Origin: Paraglaciecola chathamensis S18K6
GTDB lineage: Bacteria > Pseudomonadota > Gammaproteobacteria > Enterobacterales > Alteromonadaceae
Reading direction: 5' to 3'
NCBI GenBank assembly: GCA_000314955.1
Contig: BAEM01000006.1
Coordinates: forward strand, 62,001 to 126,000
DNA: 64,000 nt
In this document: piece after piece, positions 1 to 8,827 of the stretch
Layout: each line of letters opens with the position of its first letter
How positions within the stretch are numbered: position 1 is the stretch's first letter
Notes under the pieces: generated by a model
Databases searched by the model: none
What the model was told of the DNA's origin: nothing
Seen by the model: the letters and a program-made list of their open reading frames with translations, nothing else
Position numbers and translations under genes: made by a program

Positions 1-1
1 A

Positions 2-157
2 GGTGATTTTGTGGGAATAGACGAAGATGCGTTTGTTATCGATAAAGGTAAGCTTTACCTAAACTACAGTACCAGCGTGCAAGAAAAATGGCTCGCCAAC
101 AAAGCGCAATATATTGAGCAAGCTGACGCACAGTACAACCTGCAATTCAACGAATAG
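2..157 (+). CDS. YHS domain-containing protein, C-terminal fragment
   Basis: The reading frame is open from the window edge to a TAG at 155-157 and gives 51 residues of a truncated protein. The segment with DKGKLYLNYSTSVQEKW followed by a lysine/tyrosine-rich helix and a short acidic end matches the C-terminus of small periplasmic YHS-domain proteins, in which 'DGKLYLNYN..VQ..W' is typical. Such proteins are thought to bind metal or to be electron-transfer accessories, but no function is shown here. The N-terminus lies outside the window, so signal peptide and start cannot be judged. Confidence 0.6.
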   Translation, partial: GDFVGIDEDAFVIDKGKLYLNYSTSVQEKWLANKAQYIEQADAQYNLQFNE

Positions 158-165
158 AGAGCGCC

Positions 166-660
166 TTGTCTGTGTTAACCCTACGCCCCTTAAGCACAAA
201 GTACAGTGCGGATATTTCTGCACTGGCGATGCGGTCAAAAGCTCACTGGGGATACTCGCCAGCATTTATGCAGCAATGCGCGCACGAACTCACTTATTCG
301 AAAACACAAATCTCCCATAAGGATTTTCATTTTATTGGGGCGTTTTCCCCTTCAGACAGTCAAGCCTTAACGCCGTTAGGCTTCTATGCAATTCAGCGCA
401 TATCCTCAGAAAAAGCAGAACTATTAGCGCTGTTTGTTTGCCCGTCTGTTATAGGGTGTGGTGTTGGTAAAAGCTTACTGCAACACGCAATAAGTGCAGC
501 AAAATCACACCATTTCAAAACTATGCTTATATACAGCGACCCAAATGCGGCGTCGTTTTACGCTAAACATGGCGCGCAACGAATAGGCACGCATCCCTCT
601 GGCAGTATTGTTGGTCGTGAACTCCCTGTTTACCAAATACCATTAATGCCCAGCACCTAA
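166..660 (+). CDS. GNAT family N-acetyltransferase
   Basis: A 164-residue protein with the GNAT fold signature. The acetyl-CoA binding segment is near residues 87-100 (VCPSVIGCGVGKSLL, a Q/R-x-x-G-x-G variant) and is followed by the characteristic Asn-Ala-x-x-Phe-Tyr-x-x-x-Gly motif (NAASFYAKHGA). Substrate is unknown; such single-domain enzymes acetylate amines of small molecules, peptides or proteins in the cytoplasm. The called start is a TTG at 166, just after the preceding gene's stop, with a purine-rich stretch upstream; a GTG at 172 is the alternative. It probably forms a short unit with the YHS gene and is separate from hemC, which begins 204 bp downstream. Confidence 0.75.
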   Translation: MSVLTLRPLSTKYSADISALAMRSKAHWGYSPAFMQQCAHELTYSKTQISHKDFHFIGAFSPSDSQALTPLGFYAIQRISSEKAELLALFVCPSVIGCGVGKSLLQHAISAAKSHHFKTMLIYSDPNAASFYAKHGAQRIGTHPSGSIVGRELPVYQIPLMPST

Positions 661-864
661 CCCGCTAATGCCTTAAAAGAATGATTCATAACCTCTATTA
701 TTCTTCACATACCTCGTTCTTCATGAGCGCTATTTATCTTTATAACTAATATTCACGCCTAAACATGACGCTTTTTCGTTAAAACTAAGCCTTTGTCTAC
801 TCAAAGTGGACGTAAACTCTGATAATATCGCGGTATAAACTCGTCAGTTAATAGTGAATATTTC

Positions 865-1794
865 ATGTCAGATCGCGTTATTCGAATTGCTACGCGCAAA
901 AGTGCTTTAGCCATGTGGCAAGCAGAATATGTTCAAGCAAAATTGCTTGAAGCTCACCCTCAACTTAAGGTTGAATTGGTACCAATGTCCACACAGGGTG
1001 ACCGTATTTTAGATACGCCATTGGCCAAAATCGGCGGCAAGGGGCTGTTTATCAAGGAGCTTGAAATCGCCATGAGCGAAGGCCGCGCAGACATAGCCGT
1101 ACACTCAATGAAAGATGTACCGGTGGATTTTCCAGATGGCTTTGGCCTGCATTGCATATGTGAACGTGAAAACCCATATGACGCCTTCGTTTCTAATACG
1201 TATTCAGCGATTGAAGAATTACCCCAAGGCGCAGTGGTAGGTACTTCGAGCTTACGCCGTCAGTGCCAAATTCGTAGCGCTCGCCCCGACCTAACCATTC
1301 GCGATTTGCGTGGCAACGTAAATACCCGTTTAGCCAAGTTAGATGAAGGCCAATACGATGCCATTATTTTGGCTGCCGCTGGCCTCATTCGTTTGAATAT
1401 GCAAGAGCGGATCAAAGCATACATAGAGCCTACCGTGTCTTTACCCGCTGTAGGCCAAGGTGCGGTTGGCATTGAATGTCGCAATGACGACGCCGAGCTA
1501 ATTGAACTGCTTAAGCCATTGAATCACGCAGATACAGAATCAAGAGTTAAGGCCGAACGCGCCATGAATGCCAAGTTAAATGGTGGTTGCCAAGTACCTA
1601 TTGGTAGCTACGCGGTATTAAACGGTGACGAATTGTATTTACGCGGATTAGTGGGCTCACCTGATGGCAGTTTGCTTCTGCAAGCCGAAAAACGTGGCAG
1701 TATCAACGATGCGCAAAGTATTGGTATTGATGTCGCTGAGCAACTGCTTGAAAAAGGTGCGGGTGACATTCTTCAAGCGTTATACAAAGACTAA
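865..1794 (+). CDS. hemC: Hydroxymethylbilane synthase (porphobilinogen deaminase)
   Basis: The 309-residue cytoplasmic enzyme polymerises four porphobilinogens into hydroxymethylbilane, the third common step of tetrapyrrole synthesis. Seen: the N-terminal [18 protein letters not shown], the substrate-binding [14 protein letters not shown], the LRGNVNTRL arginine segment, and [11 protein letters not shown], whose cysteine carries the dipyrromethane cofactor. Length is normal for the family. It is the first gene of hemC-hemD-hemX-hemY on the same strand; hemD starts 3 bp after its stop. The 204-bp region upstream has AT-rich stretches that could hold the operon promoter, but no convincing -35/-10 pair was identified. 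Confidence 0.98.
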   Translation: MSDRVIRIATRKSALAMWQAEYVQAKLLEAHPQLKVELVPMSTQGDRILDTPLAKIGGKGLFIKELEIAMSEGRADIAVHSMKDVPVDFPDGFGLHCICERENPYDAFVSNTYSAIEELPQGAVVGTSSLRRQCQIRSARPDLTIRDLRGNVNTRLAKLDEGQYDAIILAAAGLIRLNMQERIKAYIEPTVSLPAVGQGAVGIECRNDDAELIELLKPLNHADTESRVKAERAMNAKLNGGCQVPIGSYAVLNGDELYLRGLVGSPDGSLLLQAEKRGSINDAQSIGIDVAEQLLEKGAGDILQALYKD

Positions 1795-1797
1795 CAT

Positions 1798-2520
1798 ATG
1801 ACAGTGCTGATATTTCGCCCCGAGCAAAAATGCGCAACCAGCGTCGCTCGTTTTTCACAAGCGGACATATCAGCCGTAGGCGTTGGGCTTATTAGCACAC
1901 AGCCTAGTGGACCAGCGCTTGCCAATTTAGCAGGCAGCTTAGCTGCACTCGCGCCGGGTGATAGCATAATAGTGACCAGTACGGTGGCCAGCCAGCTTTT
2001 GGCCCAGCGCGATATAAGCCTTCCCAGTGATGTGCATGTTTTTGCTGTGGGCAGTAGCACAGCCAAGGGTTTACGTGACATGGGCTATCAAGTAATAGTA
2101 CCGCCCGTTCCTACCACTGAAGGCTTGTTAAGCTTAACGCCACTTAGTAAGGTTGATGGGCATAAGGTGGTTATTATAAAAGGTGAAGGGGGGCGTCAAG
2201 ATTTGGCCCGCCATCTTAACCAGCGGGGCGCATCCGTTTACTTAGCAGATATTTACCATCGGATAAAAATTGCTCCCCCAAAAGCCACACAAGAGTGGCA
2301 AGCAAAGCAGATTCGTTGCATCATTGCTACCAGTGGTGAATTGATAGATACGGCCTTTGAGCAGTTCGATCCTAAGTGGCTTCAGTCTTTACCTTGGATT
2401 GTAGTGAGCCCACGAACTGAACAAATTGCCGCTAAACACGGTATAAACACTATATTTGTCAGCGATGACGCTAGCGATCAGGCACTTATTCGCCGTGCCA
2501 AGGAATATTTGGAGCATTAA
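1798..2520 (+). CDS. hemD: Uroporphyrinogen-III synthase
   Basis: A 240-residue protein that cyclises hydroxymethylbilane to uroporphyrinogen III with inversion of ring D. The family is poorly conserved; the identification rests on the pattern FRPEQ at the N-terminus, the TSTVAS segment, GSSTAKGLRDMGY and VIIKGEGGRQDLARHL (a HemD hallmark loop), and on its place directly after hemC. Its TAA abuts the ATG of hemX, so the genes are probably translationally coupled. Confidence 0.95.
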   Translation: MTVLIFRPEQKCATSVARFSQADISAVGVGLISTQPSGPALANLAGSLAALAPGDSIIVTSTVASQLLAQRDISLPSDVHVFAVGSSTAKGLRDMGYQVIVPPVPTTEGLLSLTPLSKVDGHKVVIIKGEGGRQDLARHLNQRGASVYLADIYHRIKIAPPKATQEWQAKQIRCIIATSGELIDTAFEQFDPKWLQSLPWIVVSPRTEQIAAKHGINTIFVSDDASDQALIRRAKEYLEH

Positions 2521-3915
2521 ATGGCAGACCAATCAGATACAAACAAGGCTTCAGACAACAAGCCAAAAGAGCAGGCTCAAGAGAAAGCAAAGAGCGTTGA
2601 GCCGCAAAAAGCGAGCGCCCAAGAAAAGCCTCAAGCGACCGATAAAGCGGTTGAAAGCAAATCTAGCACCGTTATTACGCCTGCTCCGCCAAAGGCCGAA
2701 ACGAACACAGCAAATCCTAAAAAGAGTTCTACAGCTCCCTTAAAAAGCGACAACAAAGTGAAAAAGACCACCAGCACAAGCGATAACTCTGACAATCATG
2801 CAACGTCAAAAGCAAACAATGGCGCAAACCAAAAACCCGCAAAAACAGGTTTTCTATGGTTTGTAACTATCATCAACTTACTGATTTTATTGTTGATAAT
2901 AGCGGCAGCTTATTGGGGCTGGACACAATGGGAAGGGCAAAAACAAAGCCAGCAAGCTCGTCAAAGTGAGCAGCAAGATATTCTCAATCGTCAGGCACAG
3001 CAGAATTTGTCTATTACTGATGAAGTAAAAGAGCAAAATAGCCGCCTAGAATCTCAGTTGCGCAGCGTCAGTGAAGAATTACAAAGTGTCAATCAAGCCT
3101 TGCAAGGCGCACGAGATGATGCTCAAGCAGCGAACGAACAATCTTTAGCGAACAAGCAAACGCTGGGCAGTATCGCCGGGCGTCGCCCAGCAGACTGGCT
3201 ATTGGCCGAAGCCGACTTTTTAGTACGCATGGCTGGGCGTAAATTATGGCTAGAGCACGACCTAAAAACCGCAGTAGCTATGTTGCAGTCAGCTGATAGC
3301 CGCTTACAAGATTTAGATGACCCAAGTTTGTTGCCAGTACGCGAGCGCTTGGCCAACGATATTCAAACACTCGCTCAAGTGAATCCTGTGTCTGTATCAT
3401 CGATTGCCTTGCAAATAAGCGCGCTGGTTTCAAAGGTAGATCAACTACCACTGAATACCTTTGAGCGCCCAGACATAGCTACCGAAGGCGGCGAAAACGT
3501 TTCCGAGTCAGTAGATGATTGGCAAGCAAACTTATCGCGCGCGTGGGCCGCTTTCACCAAAGACTTTTTCAGTTACAAAAAGAAAGAGACCGACGTGCAG
3601 CCTTATATGTCAGCTCAGCAACAATGGCTGGCCACTGAGCAGCTTAAGTTGTCTTTGCTACAAGCCCAAAGTGCAGTACTTAAAGAAAACGCAGCGCTTT
3701 ATCAGCAGTCGCTACAGAACGCCTTGAGTGCGTTGTCAGAAAACTTTGCCACTGATGATGGCTCAGTACAGCAATTTGAGCAGCGTATAAATGAGCTGAA
3801 CGAAACCGATATCGAGCGTGTTTACCCAAGTCAGTTCTCATCCGCGCCAGCCCTGCAAGACATTATTCAACAACGTATGGATAATGCCTTCGTCAATGGA
3901 GCTAGCCAACCATGA
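2521..3915 (+). CDS. hemX: HemX-like inner-membrane protein (uroporphyrinogen-III C-methyltransferase family name)
   Basis: A 464-residue membrane protein. The first ~115 residues are Lys/Ala/Ser/Pro-rich low complexity, followed by one transmembrane helix (about 118-138, FLWFVTIINLLILLLIIAAAYWGW) and a long periplasmic region that begins with a Gln-rich coiled coil (about 140-200) and contains the RRPADWLLAEADFLVRMA segment typical of HemX. The family carries a methyltransferase name in databases, but no SAM-binding domain is visible, and a role as a scaffold for haem synthesis with HemY is more likely. It follows hemD without a gap and overlaps hemY by 4 bp (ATGA). Confidence 0.9.
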   Translation: MADQSDTNKASDNKPKEQAQEKAKSVEPQKASAQEKPQATDKAVESKSSTVITPAPPKAETNTANPKKSSTAPLKSDNKVKKTTSTSDNSDNHATSKANNGANQKPAKTGFLWFVTIINLLILLLIIAAAYWGWTQWEGQKQSQQARQSEQQDILNRQAQQNLSITDEVKEQNSRLESQLRSVSEELQSVNQALQGARDDAQAANEQSLANKQTLGSIAGRRPADWLLAEADFLVRMAGRKLWLEHDLKTAVAMLQSADSRLQDLDDPSLLPVRERLANDIQTLAQVNPVSVSSIALQISALVSKVDQLPLNTFERPDIATEGGENVSESVDDWQANLSRAWAAFTKDFFSYKKKETDVQPYMSAQQQWLATEQLKLSLLQAQSAVLKENAALYQQSLQNALSALSENFATDDGSVQQFEQRINELNETDIERVYPSQFSSAPALQDIIQQRMDNAFVNGASQP

Positions 3916-5093
3916 TAAGAATTTTAATGGTGTTTGTGGCCTTACTGATTGCCGTATTGATCGGGTCATTAATATTCGACGACAAAGGCTATGTGTTCAT
4001 TGATTTTGCTGGCTACGTAGTGGAGATGAACGTCTTTTCCATGGCGATCATGACCATCTTAGTCATTGTGGGCTTGCTGCTATTCTCATGGTTAGTCAAG
4101 AAGCTCATAATGATTATTTCAGGTTCAAAAAACTGGTTAGGCAACTGGGGAACTCGCAAGAAAAAACGTGCCTTTACCAATGGCTTAATTGCGCTTGCTG
4201 AACAAGATTATTTAGAAGCACGCAAGCAACTGGCCAGCATTGAACAAGAAGATTTCGATGGATTGAATTTACTTGCCGCCGCCGAAGCAGAGCTACAATT
4301 GCAAAACCCTGAAGGGGCGCAAGAATACTGGCGCTTAGCTACGTCTTACCCTAAATCTGCCTTCGCCGCTAAATTGTGTTTAGTGCGCGATCATTTGCAG
4401 AATCAACAGCCCATGAAAGCGCTGGAAATACTCGACGATGTAAACGACAAACAAAAGCGTCAAAAGTCAGTGTTGACCTTACGCGCTCAAGCCTTAGTGC
4501 AGGCGGGCAAATGGCAAGAATTAAAAGACCGCTTACCTTCATGGAAGAAAGCCCTTGGCGAGCACTATGAACACTATATGCAGTTAGCGTCATCGGGTAA
4601 CTTTGCTGAAATTGCGAGTAAAGAAGGGGCTAATCAGCTTAAAGAAAACTGGCATGCATTGCCTAAATCAACCCGCCGCGATCCAGCCTTACAAGCCGCA
4701 TACGTGAAGCAGTTGATTGACCAAGGCATGCATATCGATGCAGAAGCCGCACTCGGTGAGTACCACAAGAACAAACCTCATCCTATGCTATTGCCGCTTT
4801 ATAAAGAGTTACGTTTATCACACCCAACCACAGCATTAAAACAGCTAGAGCAGTGGTTAAAAGTAGACGACATGAATGTAGAGTTGTTGTCTACTTTAGG
4901 CACGCTGGCCTATCACGCCAATGATTTAAGTTTGGCGGAAAAAGCGCTAAGCAAAGCCATTAAATTAGGCAATCGTCAGCAAGACATATTGCTACTGGCG
5001 AAGATAAAAGAGTCACAACAAGACGACCAACAAGCGTTGGCACTTTATAAACAAAGCTTGGCTCAACCTAACGCATTATCTAAAGCGGAGTAA
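3912..5093 (+). CDS. hemY: HemY, TPR-repeat inner-membrane protein of haem synthesis operon
   Basis: 393 residues with two N-terminal membrane helices (about 3-20 and 42-64) followed by a cytoplasmic helical region made of TPR-like repeats. Seen: the HemY_N pattern (KGYVFIDFAGYVVEMN, then a hydrophobic helix and KKLI) and helix pairs such as LAEQDYLEARKQLASI and LAYHANDLSLAEKALSKAI. It is not related to the protoporphyrinogen oxidase that shares the name. The ATG overlaps the hemX stop, and the gene ends the hem unit 1 bp before the phosphodiesterase gene. Confidence 0.93.
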   Translation: MIRILMVFVALLIAVLIGSLIFDDKGYVFIDFAGYVVEMNVFSMAIMTILVIVGLLLFSWLVKKLIMIISGSKNWLGNWGTRKKKRAFTNGLIALAEQDYLEARKQLASIEQEDFDGLNLLAAAEAELQLQNPEGAQEYWRLATSYPKSAFAAKLCLVRDHLQNQQPMKALEILDDVNDKQKRQKSVLTLRAQALVQAGKWQELKDRLPSWKKALGEHYEHYMQLASSGNFAEIASKEGANQLKENWHALPKSTRRDPALQAAYVKQLIDQGMHIDAEAALGEYHKNKPHPMLLPLYKELRLSHPTTALKQLEQWLKVDDMNVELLSTLGTLAYHANDLSLAEKALSKAIKLGNRQQDILLLAKIKESQQDDQQALALYKQSLAQPNALSKAE

Positions 5094-5094
5094 C

Positions 5095-6114
5095 ATGAAA
5101 CACATAATATCAAAGGCGAAATGGCTACTAACCATTTCGCTTTTTTTTGCCAGCAGCACACACGTACAAGCACAAACACTCAGTACCGCCCCTGCTTTTG
5201 AAGTGGTGGTATTAGGTGACAGCGGCGGCATTGAAGATGGCAACCTAAGTGCGTTCTTATTACGCTCGCTCACTGAACCTAACTATGTCGCACTAGATGC
5301 CGGCACCTTAGTCAACGGAATAAATCAGAGCATTAAACAAGGTGCTTTTGACGATTTAGCTATAAAAGAAGGTGATAAATGGGGCAAAGCCGGCACGATA
5401 TTGCGCCAGCACGTTAAAGGCTATTTATTAAGTCATGCCCACCTTGATCACATTAACGGCATGCTCGTGGCTTCACCTGAGGACAGCAAAAAAAGTATTT
5501 ATGCCCTAGCATCCGTTAACACCATGATTGGCGAAACCTATTTTAACGGTAAAGCTTGGGCCAATTTTAGTGATCGCGGTATTCCCCCCTTACTGAATAA
5601 ATACCACGTGGTTGACTTACTACCTGGCAAAGCCACCCCCATTGCCGATACACATCTAAGCGTGACCGCATTTAGCCTAAGCCACCCTGTGGAATCAAGT
5701 GCATTTATAATTGAACACGGCGATGATATGTTCGTGTATTTTGGTGATACTGGGCCAGATATAGTGGAAAAACAGGGTAAGTTAGACGCCATATGGACAT
5801 ACTTAGCCAAACAGGTAAAACACAAAAACCTTCGAGGCATGATTATCGAAACGTCCTTTGAAAACGAGCGCCCCCACAACCTTTTGTTTGGTCACCTAAC
5901 GCCAGCACTTCTAATGGGTGAGCTAAGTAACTTTGCAGATAAAATAGGCGGTGAGCAGCCACTTAAAGGCCTTAATGTGGTAATAAGCCACATCAAATAC
6001 TCCCTAGCAAAGAACGTTGACCCAAGAGCTAAAATTACTCAGCAGTTGAACGAGGGCAATGATTTGGGCTTAAATATTATTATTCCCCAGCAAGGGCAAA
6101 AGCTTCAGTTTTAA
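5095..6114 (+). CDS. cpdP: Secreted class II 3',5'-cyclic-nucleotide phosphodiesterase
   Basis: The 339-residue protein has a signal peptide (about 1-26, cleavage near VQA-QT), so it should act in the periplasm. The metal-binding motif HAHLDH at residues 114-119 followed by ING is the class II PDE (PF02112) signature of the metallo-beta-lactamase superfamily; further ligands appear in SLSHPVESSAF and FGDTGPD. Class II members such as Aliivibrio CpdP hydrolyse extracellular cAMP/cGMP. It follows hemY by 1 bp and could be co-transcribed with it. A strong bidirectional terminator follows at 6155-6191. Confidence 0.85.
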   Translation: MKHIISKAKWLLTISLFFASSTHVQAQTLSTAPAFEVVVLGDSGGIEDGNLSAFLLRSLTEPNYVALDAGTLVNGINQSIKQGAFDDLAIKEGDKWGKAGTILRQHVKGYLLSHAHLDHINGMLVASPEDSKKSIYALASVNTMIGETYFNGKAWANFSDRGIPPLLNKYHVVDLLPGKATPIADTHLSVTAFSLSHPVESSAFIIEHGDDMFVYFGDTGPDIVEKQGKLDAIWTYLAKQVKHKNLRGMIIETSFENERPHNLLFGHLTPALLMGELSNFADKIGGEQPLKGLNVVISHIKYSLAKNVDPRAKITQQLNEGNDLGLNIIIPQQGQKLQF

Positions 6115-6154
6115 CGGGCTATTTCGTGCTAAACACCTGATATTCATGACGCAT

Positions 6155-6191
6155 AAAAAAGCGTATCGATTAAAATCAATACGCTTTTTTT
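6155..6191. terminator. Bidirectional intrinsic terminator between cpdP-like gene and ROK gene
   Basis: AAAAAAGCGTAT and ATACGCTTTTTT form perfect inverted arms around a 12-nt centre that can itself pair partly, with A/T runs on both sides. It can end the plus-strand hem/cpdP transcript and the minus-strand ROK transcript. Confidence 0.9.
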
Positions 6192-6249
6192 GTGCTTGTT
6201 ATTTATGTTGGCGAGTTACGTTTCGTGCTTATTTGTATAAAGGCACTAA

Positions 6250-7416
6250 TTACAAACATAGCTCTCTAAGGGGAATGGTCGCAGCGCCGATTGAAACCGG
6301 GTGTTTCTGCACACCAGACACAACAATTTTCGGCATAGGGCGTTTAGCCCCGCGTCTGAACTGCGCATACACATCGATACGTGGAATAACCATTTCTGCC
6401 AGTTCTTTCGGAATATGCCCACCTAGAATAATCGCTTCGGCATCCAGCAATGCAGAGCAACAGGTGGCGACTAAATCAAAAGAGTCTTGAACTTTAAATA
6501 TCCACTCTTCAACACCCGGCCAATCTGGGTCAAACTCTTCATGCAGGTTGTAAATCGAGCTAAATTTGACGCCGTTTTTCTTCAATATGCGCTTTAATAA
6601 CTCCAGATTCGGGTGGGCGTAAATTTTCGAGGGCAGCATGTCACCTAGCTCGCCCGCGTTTCCATAGGTTCCACGCAGCACTTCTGTATTCGTTACCACG
6701 CCGCCGCCAAACGCTGATGACACAAATAAGTAAACAAAGTTTTTATACTGACGGCCTACCCCTGCCACACCTTCACCAGCAGCCGCGCCTGTGCCGTCGT
6801 TCACAACCCAAGTGGGTAACTTAAAGTGATTAGAAATAATGTCGACGATATCCACTTGCGACCACTCTTCTAACATGTGGTGGGTGTTCATCTTGCCGTC
6901 CATTGAGCTGAAGAAGCCTGAAATGCCTACCCCCATTCCGAGCACGCGGGTATCGTCCAATTTACACTCTTCGCTTAACGCCTTGACTAAGGCTTCGGCC
7001 GCCTCGAGCGCATGAGCAATACTCATGTCGTCCATTTCACTAAACTTAGTCGCGATAACGTTTCCGGCGAAGTCCATCACCGCCACGCCAATCGCATCAA
7101 GTAAAATAGAAACCCCAAAGGTGTAGGCATAATCTGGGTTTAGCTCGATGCCAAAACCAGGCTTACCTTTGGGATTAGGGATCATTTCCTCGGTTTGGCG
7201 TAACACATGAGACTGGGTTAGCCCTTTTAATAACCGAGATACCGTTTGTTGAGGAATTTTAGTCGCAGCGACTAACTGACTCTGAGTGACGCGCTTATCC
7301 CAAAAGACAATCTTAATAATATCACGCTCAATATCTTGAAATAGCTTACTGCCCTTACCTAGGGTAAAGCCTGAGCGTAAATACTGACTGTTATCGATTG
7401 AAAACATCTGAAACAC
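6250..7416 (-). CDS. ROK family transcriptional regulator (NagC/XylR/Mlc type)
   Basis: 388 residues. A winged helix-turn-helix lies at about 28-75 (VTQSQLVAATKIPQQTVSRLLKGL), followed by a ROK sugar-kinase-like domain from about 95 with FGVSILLDAIGVAVMD and the VVNDGTGAAAGEG segment. The usual ROK zinc motif (Cys-x-Cys-Gly-x-x-Gly-Cys) is not visible, so effector binding may differ from NagC/Mlc. The called start is a GTG at 7416 with AGG 5 nt upstream; an ATG at 7407 is possible. It is the downstream-most gene of the minus-strand osmolyte genes and is the probable local regulator, with a sugar or sugar-glycerate as the inferred effector. Confidence 0.88.
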   Translation of the reverse strand: MFQMFSIDNSQYLRSGFTLGKGSKLFQDIERDIIKIVFWDKRVTQSQLVAATKIPQQTVSRLLKGLTQSHVLRQTEEMIPNPKGKPGFGIELNPDYAYTFGVSILLDAIGVAVMDFAGNVIATKFSEMDDMSIAHALEAAEALVKALSEECKLDDTRVLGMGVGISGFFSSMDGKMNTHHMLEEWSQVDIVDIISNHFKLPTWVVNDGTGAAAGEGVAGVGRQYKNFVYLFVSSAFGGGVVTNTEVLRGTYGNAGELGDMLPSKIYAHPNLELLKRILKKNGVKFSSIYNLHEEFDPDWPGVEEWIFKVQDSFDLVATCCSALLDAEAIILGGHIPKELAEMVIPRIDVYAQFRRGAKRPMPKIVVSGVQKHPVSIGAATIPLRELCL

Positions 7417-7579
7417 ATCTACCTTAAATCGCTATAGCCTATTTCAAAGCCTTGAAAAGAACAAGAGTCTATCCAGTAAACACCTTTTAATTCACATACA
7501 TAAACAGAAATAAGCGCATATACCACAGCCTTACTTCCCTTGCTGCCACTCAGTGACTTAACAGCCTATATTTATTCGG

Positions 7580-8818
7580 CTATTCGATGATTATCGCCCT
7601 AAAGTCATTCACGTTGGTGTTTGTTGGGCCGGTTATCACTAAATCATTAATAGCACCGAAAAACCGATGACTGTTGTGCGAGGCCAAAAGCTCAGTTGCA
7701 CTGACACCCGCAGTAGCTGCTCGGTCTAAGGTAGTGCTATCGATATAGGCGCCTGCAACATCTTTACTGCCATCCACACCATCTGTATCACACGCCATAG
7801 CAGAAATACCTTCAACGCCATTAAGCTCTAGTGCTAAGGCCATCAAATACTCTTGATTTGGGCCACCATCACCGTACTCTTTGCCAACAGTAACAGTCAG
7901 TTCGCCACCAGAGAACAGCATCACTCGCTCGCCATTGGCTCTGCATTGTAATGCGTGTTGTGCATGAGCTTTGGCTACGTCTCGTGCTTCGCCTTGAATA
8001 TCATAACCAAGCACTTTCGTGCTCCAGCCTTGTTTCTCAGCCACCTTAATAGCAGCATCAATGGCGTGTTGTGCATTGGCAACAATGTGATACTCACTCG
8101 GCGCAGAATCCGATGGTGTGACCTCTGGCTTAGCTAAATATTTAGCGATACTGCCAACGGGTGTCCAATTGTATTTTTGTAAAATGGCCGCCGCTTGCGC
8201 CTTGGTCGAGGGGTCAGCGATCGTTGGGCCCGATGCGATATCAGCGGCGTTATCGCCCACCACATCTGAAATTATCAAGGTCACATGCTTCGATTTTGCC
8301 GCAGCAGCAAGTCTGCCGCCTTTCACCAAAGACAGTTGCTTACGCACTGTGTTTATCTCATCAATGCTGGCGCCACTTCGCAGCAAAAACTGATTCAACT
8401 CCTGCTTATCGCTAAATGGAACATCGTCTACGGGTAGGCACATCAAAGACGAACCACCACCAGAAATTAAAAACAAGATTGGCGTAGTAGCAGGCGTGTC
8501 GAGTACTAAATCGAGCAAGGTTTTACCCGCCACCAAACTGTTGTTGTCTGGGGTGGGGTGATTTGCCGTTAACACTTCAATTTTGCCCGTATCCCCGGCA
8601 CTTTCGTAACCATAACGGGTAACAACAGCGCCGTAGCATTTGTCCCCTAGCACTCGATAAGTTTCTGCGGCCATTTCGGCGGCGGCTTTACCCGCCCCCA
8701 CCACACAAATGCCATTACTGGTATCAAGTTTACTTAGCTGCTCAGCCATGCAAGCACTGGGCTTACAGGCGGCAACAGCTGTGTTAAATAAATCGAGAAG
8801 AAAAGCGTGATATTTCAT
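7580..8818 (-). CDS. Glycerate 2-kinase (MOFRL/GckA-TtuD family)
   Basis: 412 residues of the DUF4147-MOFRL type, which phosphorylates D-glycerate to 2-phosphoglycerate for entry into lower glycolysis. Seen: GICVVGAGKAAAEMA near the N-terminus, the LISGGGSSLMCLP nucleotide/phosphate loop at about 130-142, NTVRKQLSLVKGGRLA, and the MOFRL part from about 290 (VMLFSGGELTVTVGKEYGDGGPNQEY). It starts 9 bp after the symporter stop, so the two are probably one operon. In this context it would consume the glycerate released by the GH63 enzyme encoded on the opposite strand. Confidence 0.92.
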   Translation of the reverse strand: MKYHAFLLDLFNTAVAACKPSACMAEQLSKLDTSNGICVVGAGKAAAEMAAETYRVLGDKCYGAVVTRYGYESAGDTGKIEVLTANHPTPDNNSLVAGKTLLDLVLDTPATTPILFLISGGGSSLMCLPVDDVPFSDKQELNQFLLRSGASIDEINTVRKQLSLVKGGRLAAAAKSKHVTLIISDVVGDNAADIASGPTIADPSTKAQAAAILQKYNWTPVGSIAKYLAKPEVTPSDSAPSEYHIVANAQHAIDAAIKVAEKQGWSTKVLGYDIQGEARDVAKAHAQHALQCRANGERVMLFSGGELTVTVGKEYGDGGPNQEYLMALALELNGVEGISAMACDTDGVDGSKDVAGAYIDSTTLDRAATAGVSATELLASHNSHRFFGAINDLVITGPTNTNVNDFRAIIIE

Positions 8819-8827
8819 TATTTAACC

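Noticed and set aside
661-864. A defined sigma-70 promoter before hemC
   Set aside because: The TTGTCT and GATAAT-like hexamers are 22 bp apart, too far for a standard promoter; no better pair was clear.
2521-3915. HemX as a true SAM-dependent uroporphyrinogen methyltransferase
   Set aside because: No SAM-binding motif is visible; the protein is one membrane helix, a coiled coil and a periplasmic domain.
6250-7416. ROK protein as a fructokinase or mannokinase completing the osmolyte pathway
   Set aside because: It has an N-terminal DNA-binding domain and is about 80 residues longer than ROK kinases, so a regulator is the better call.
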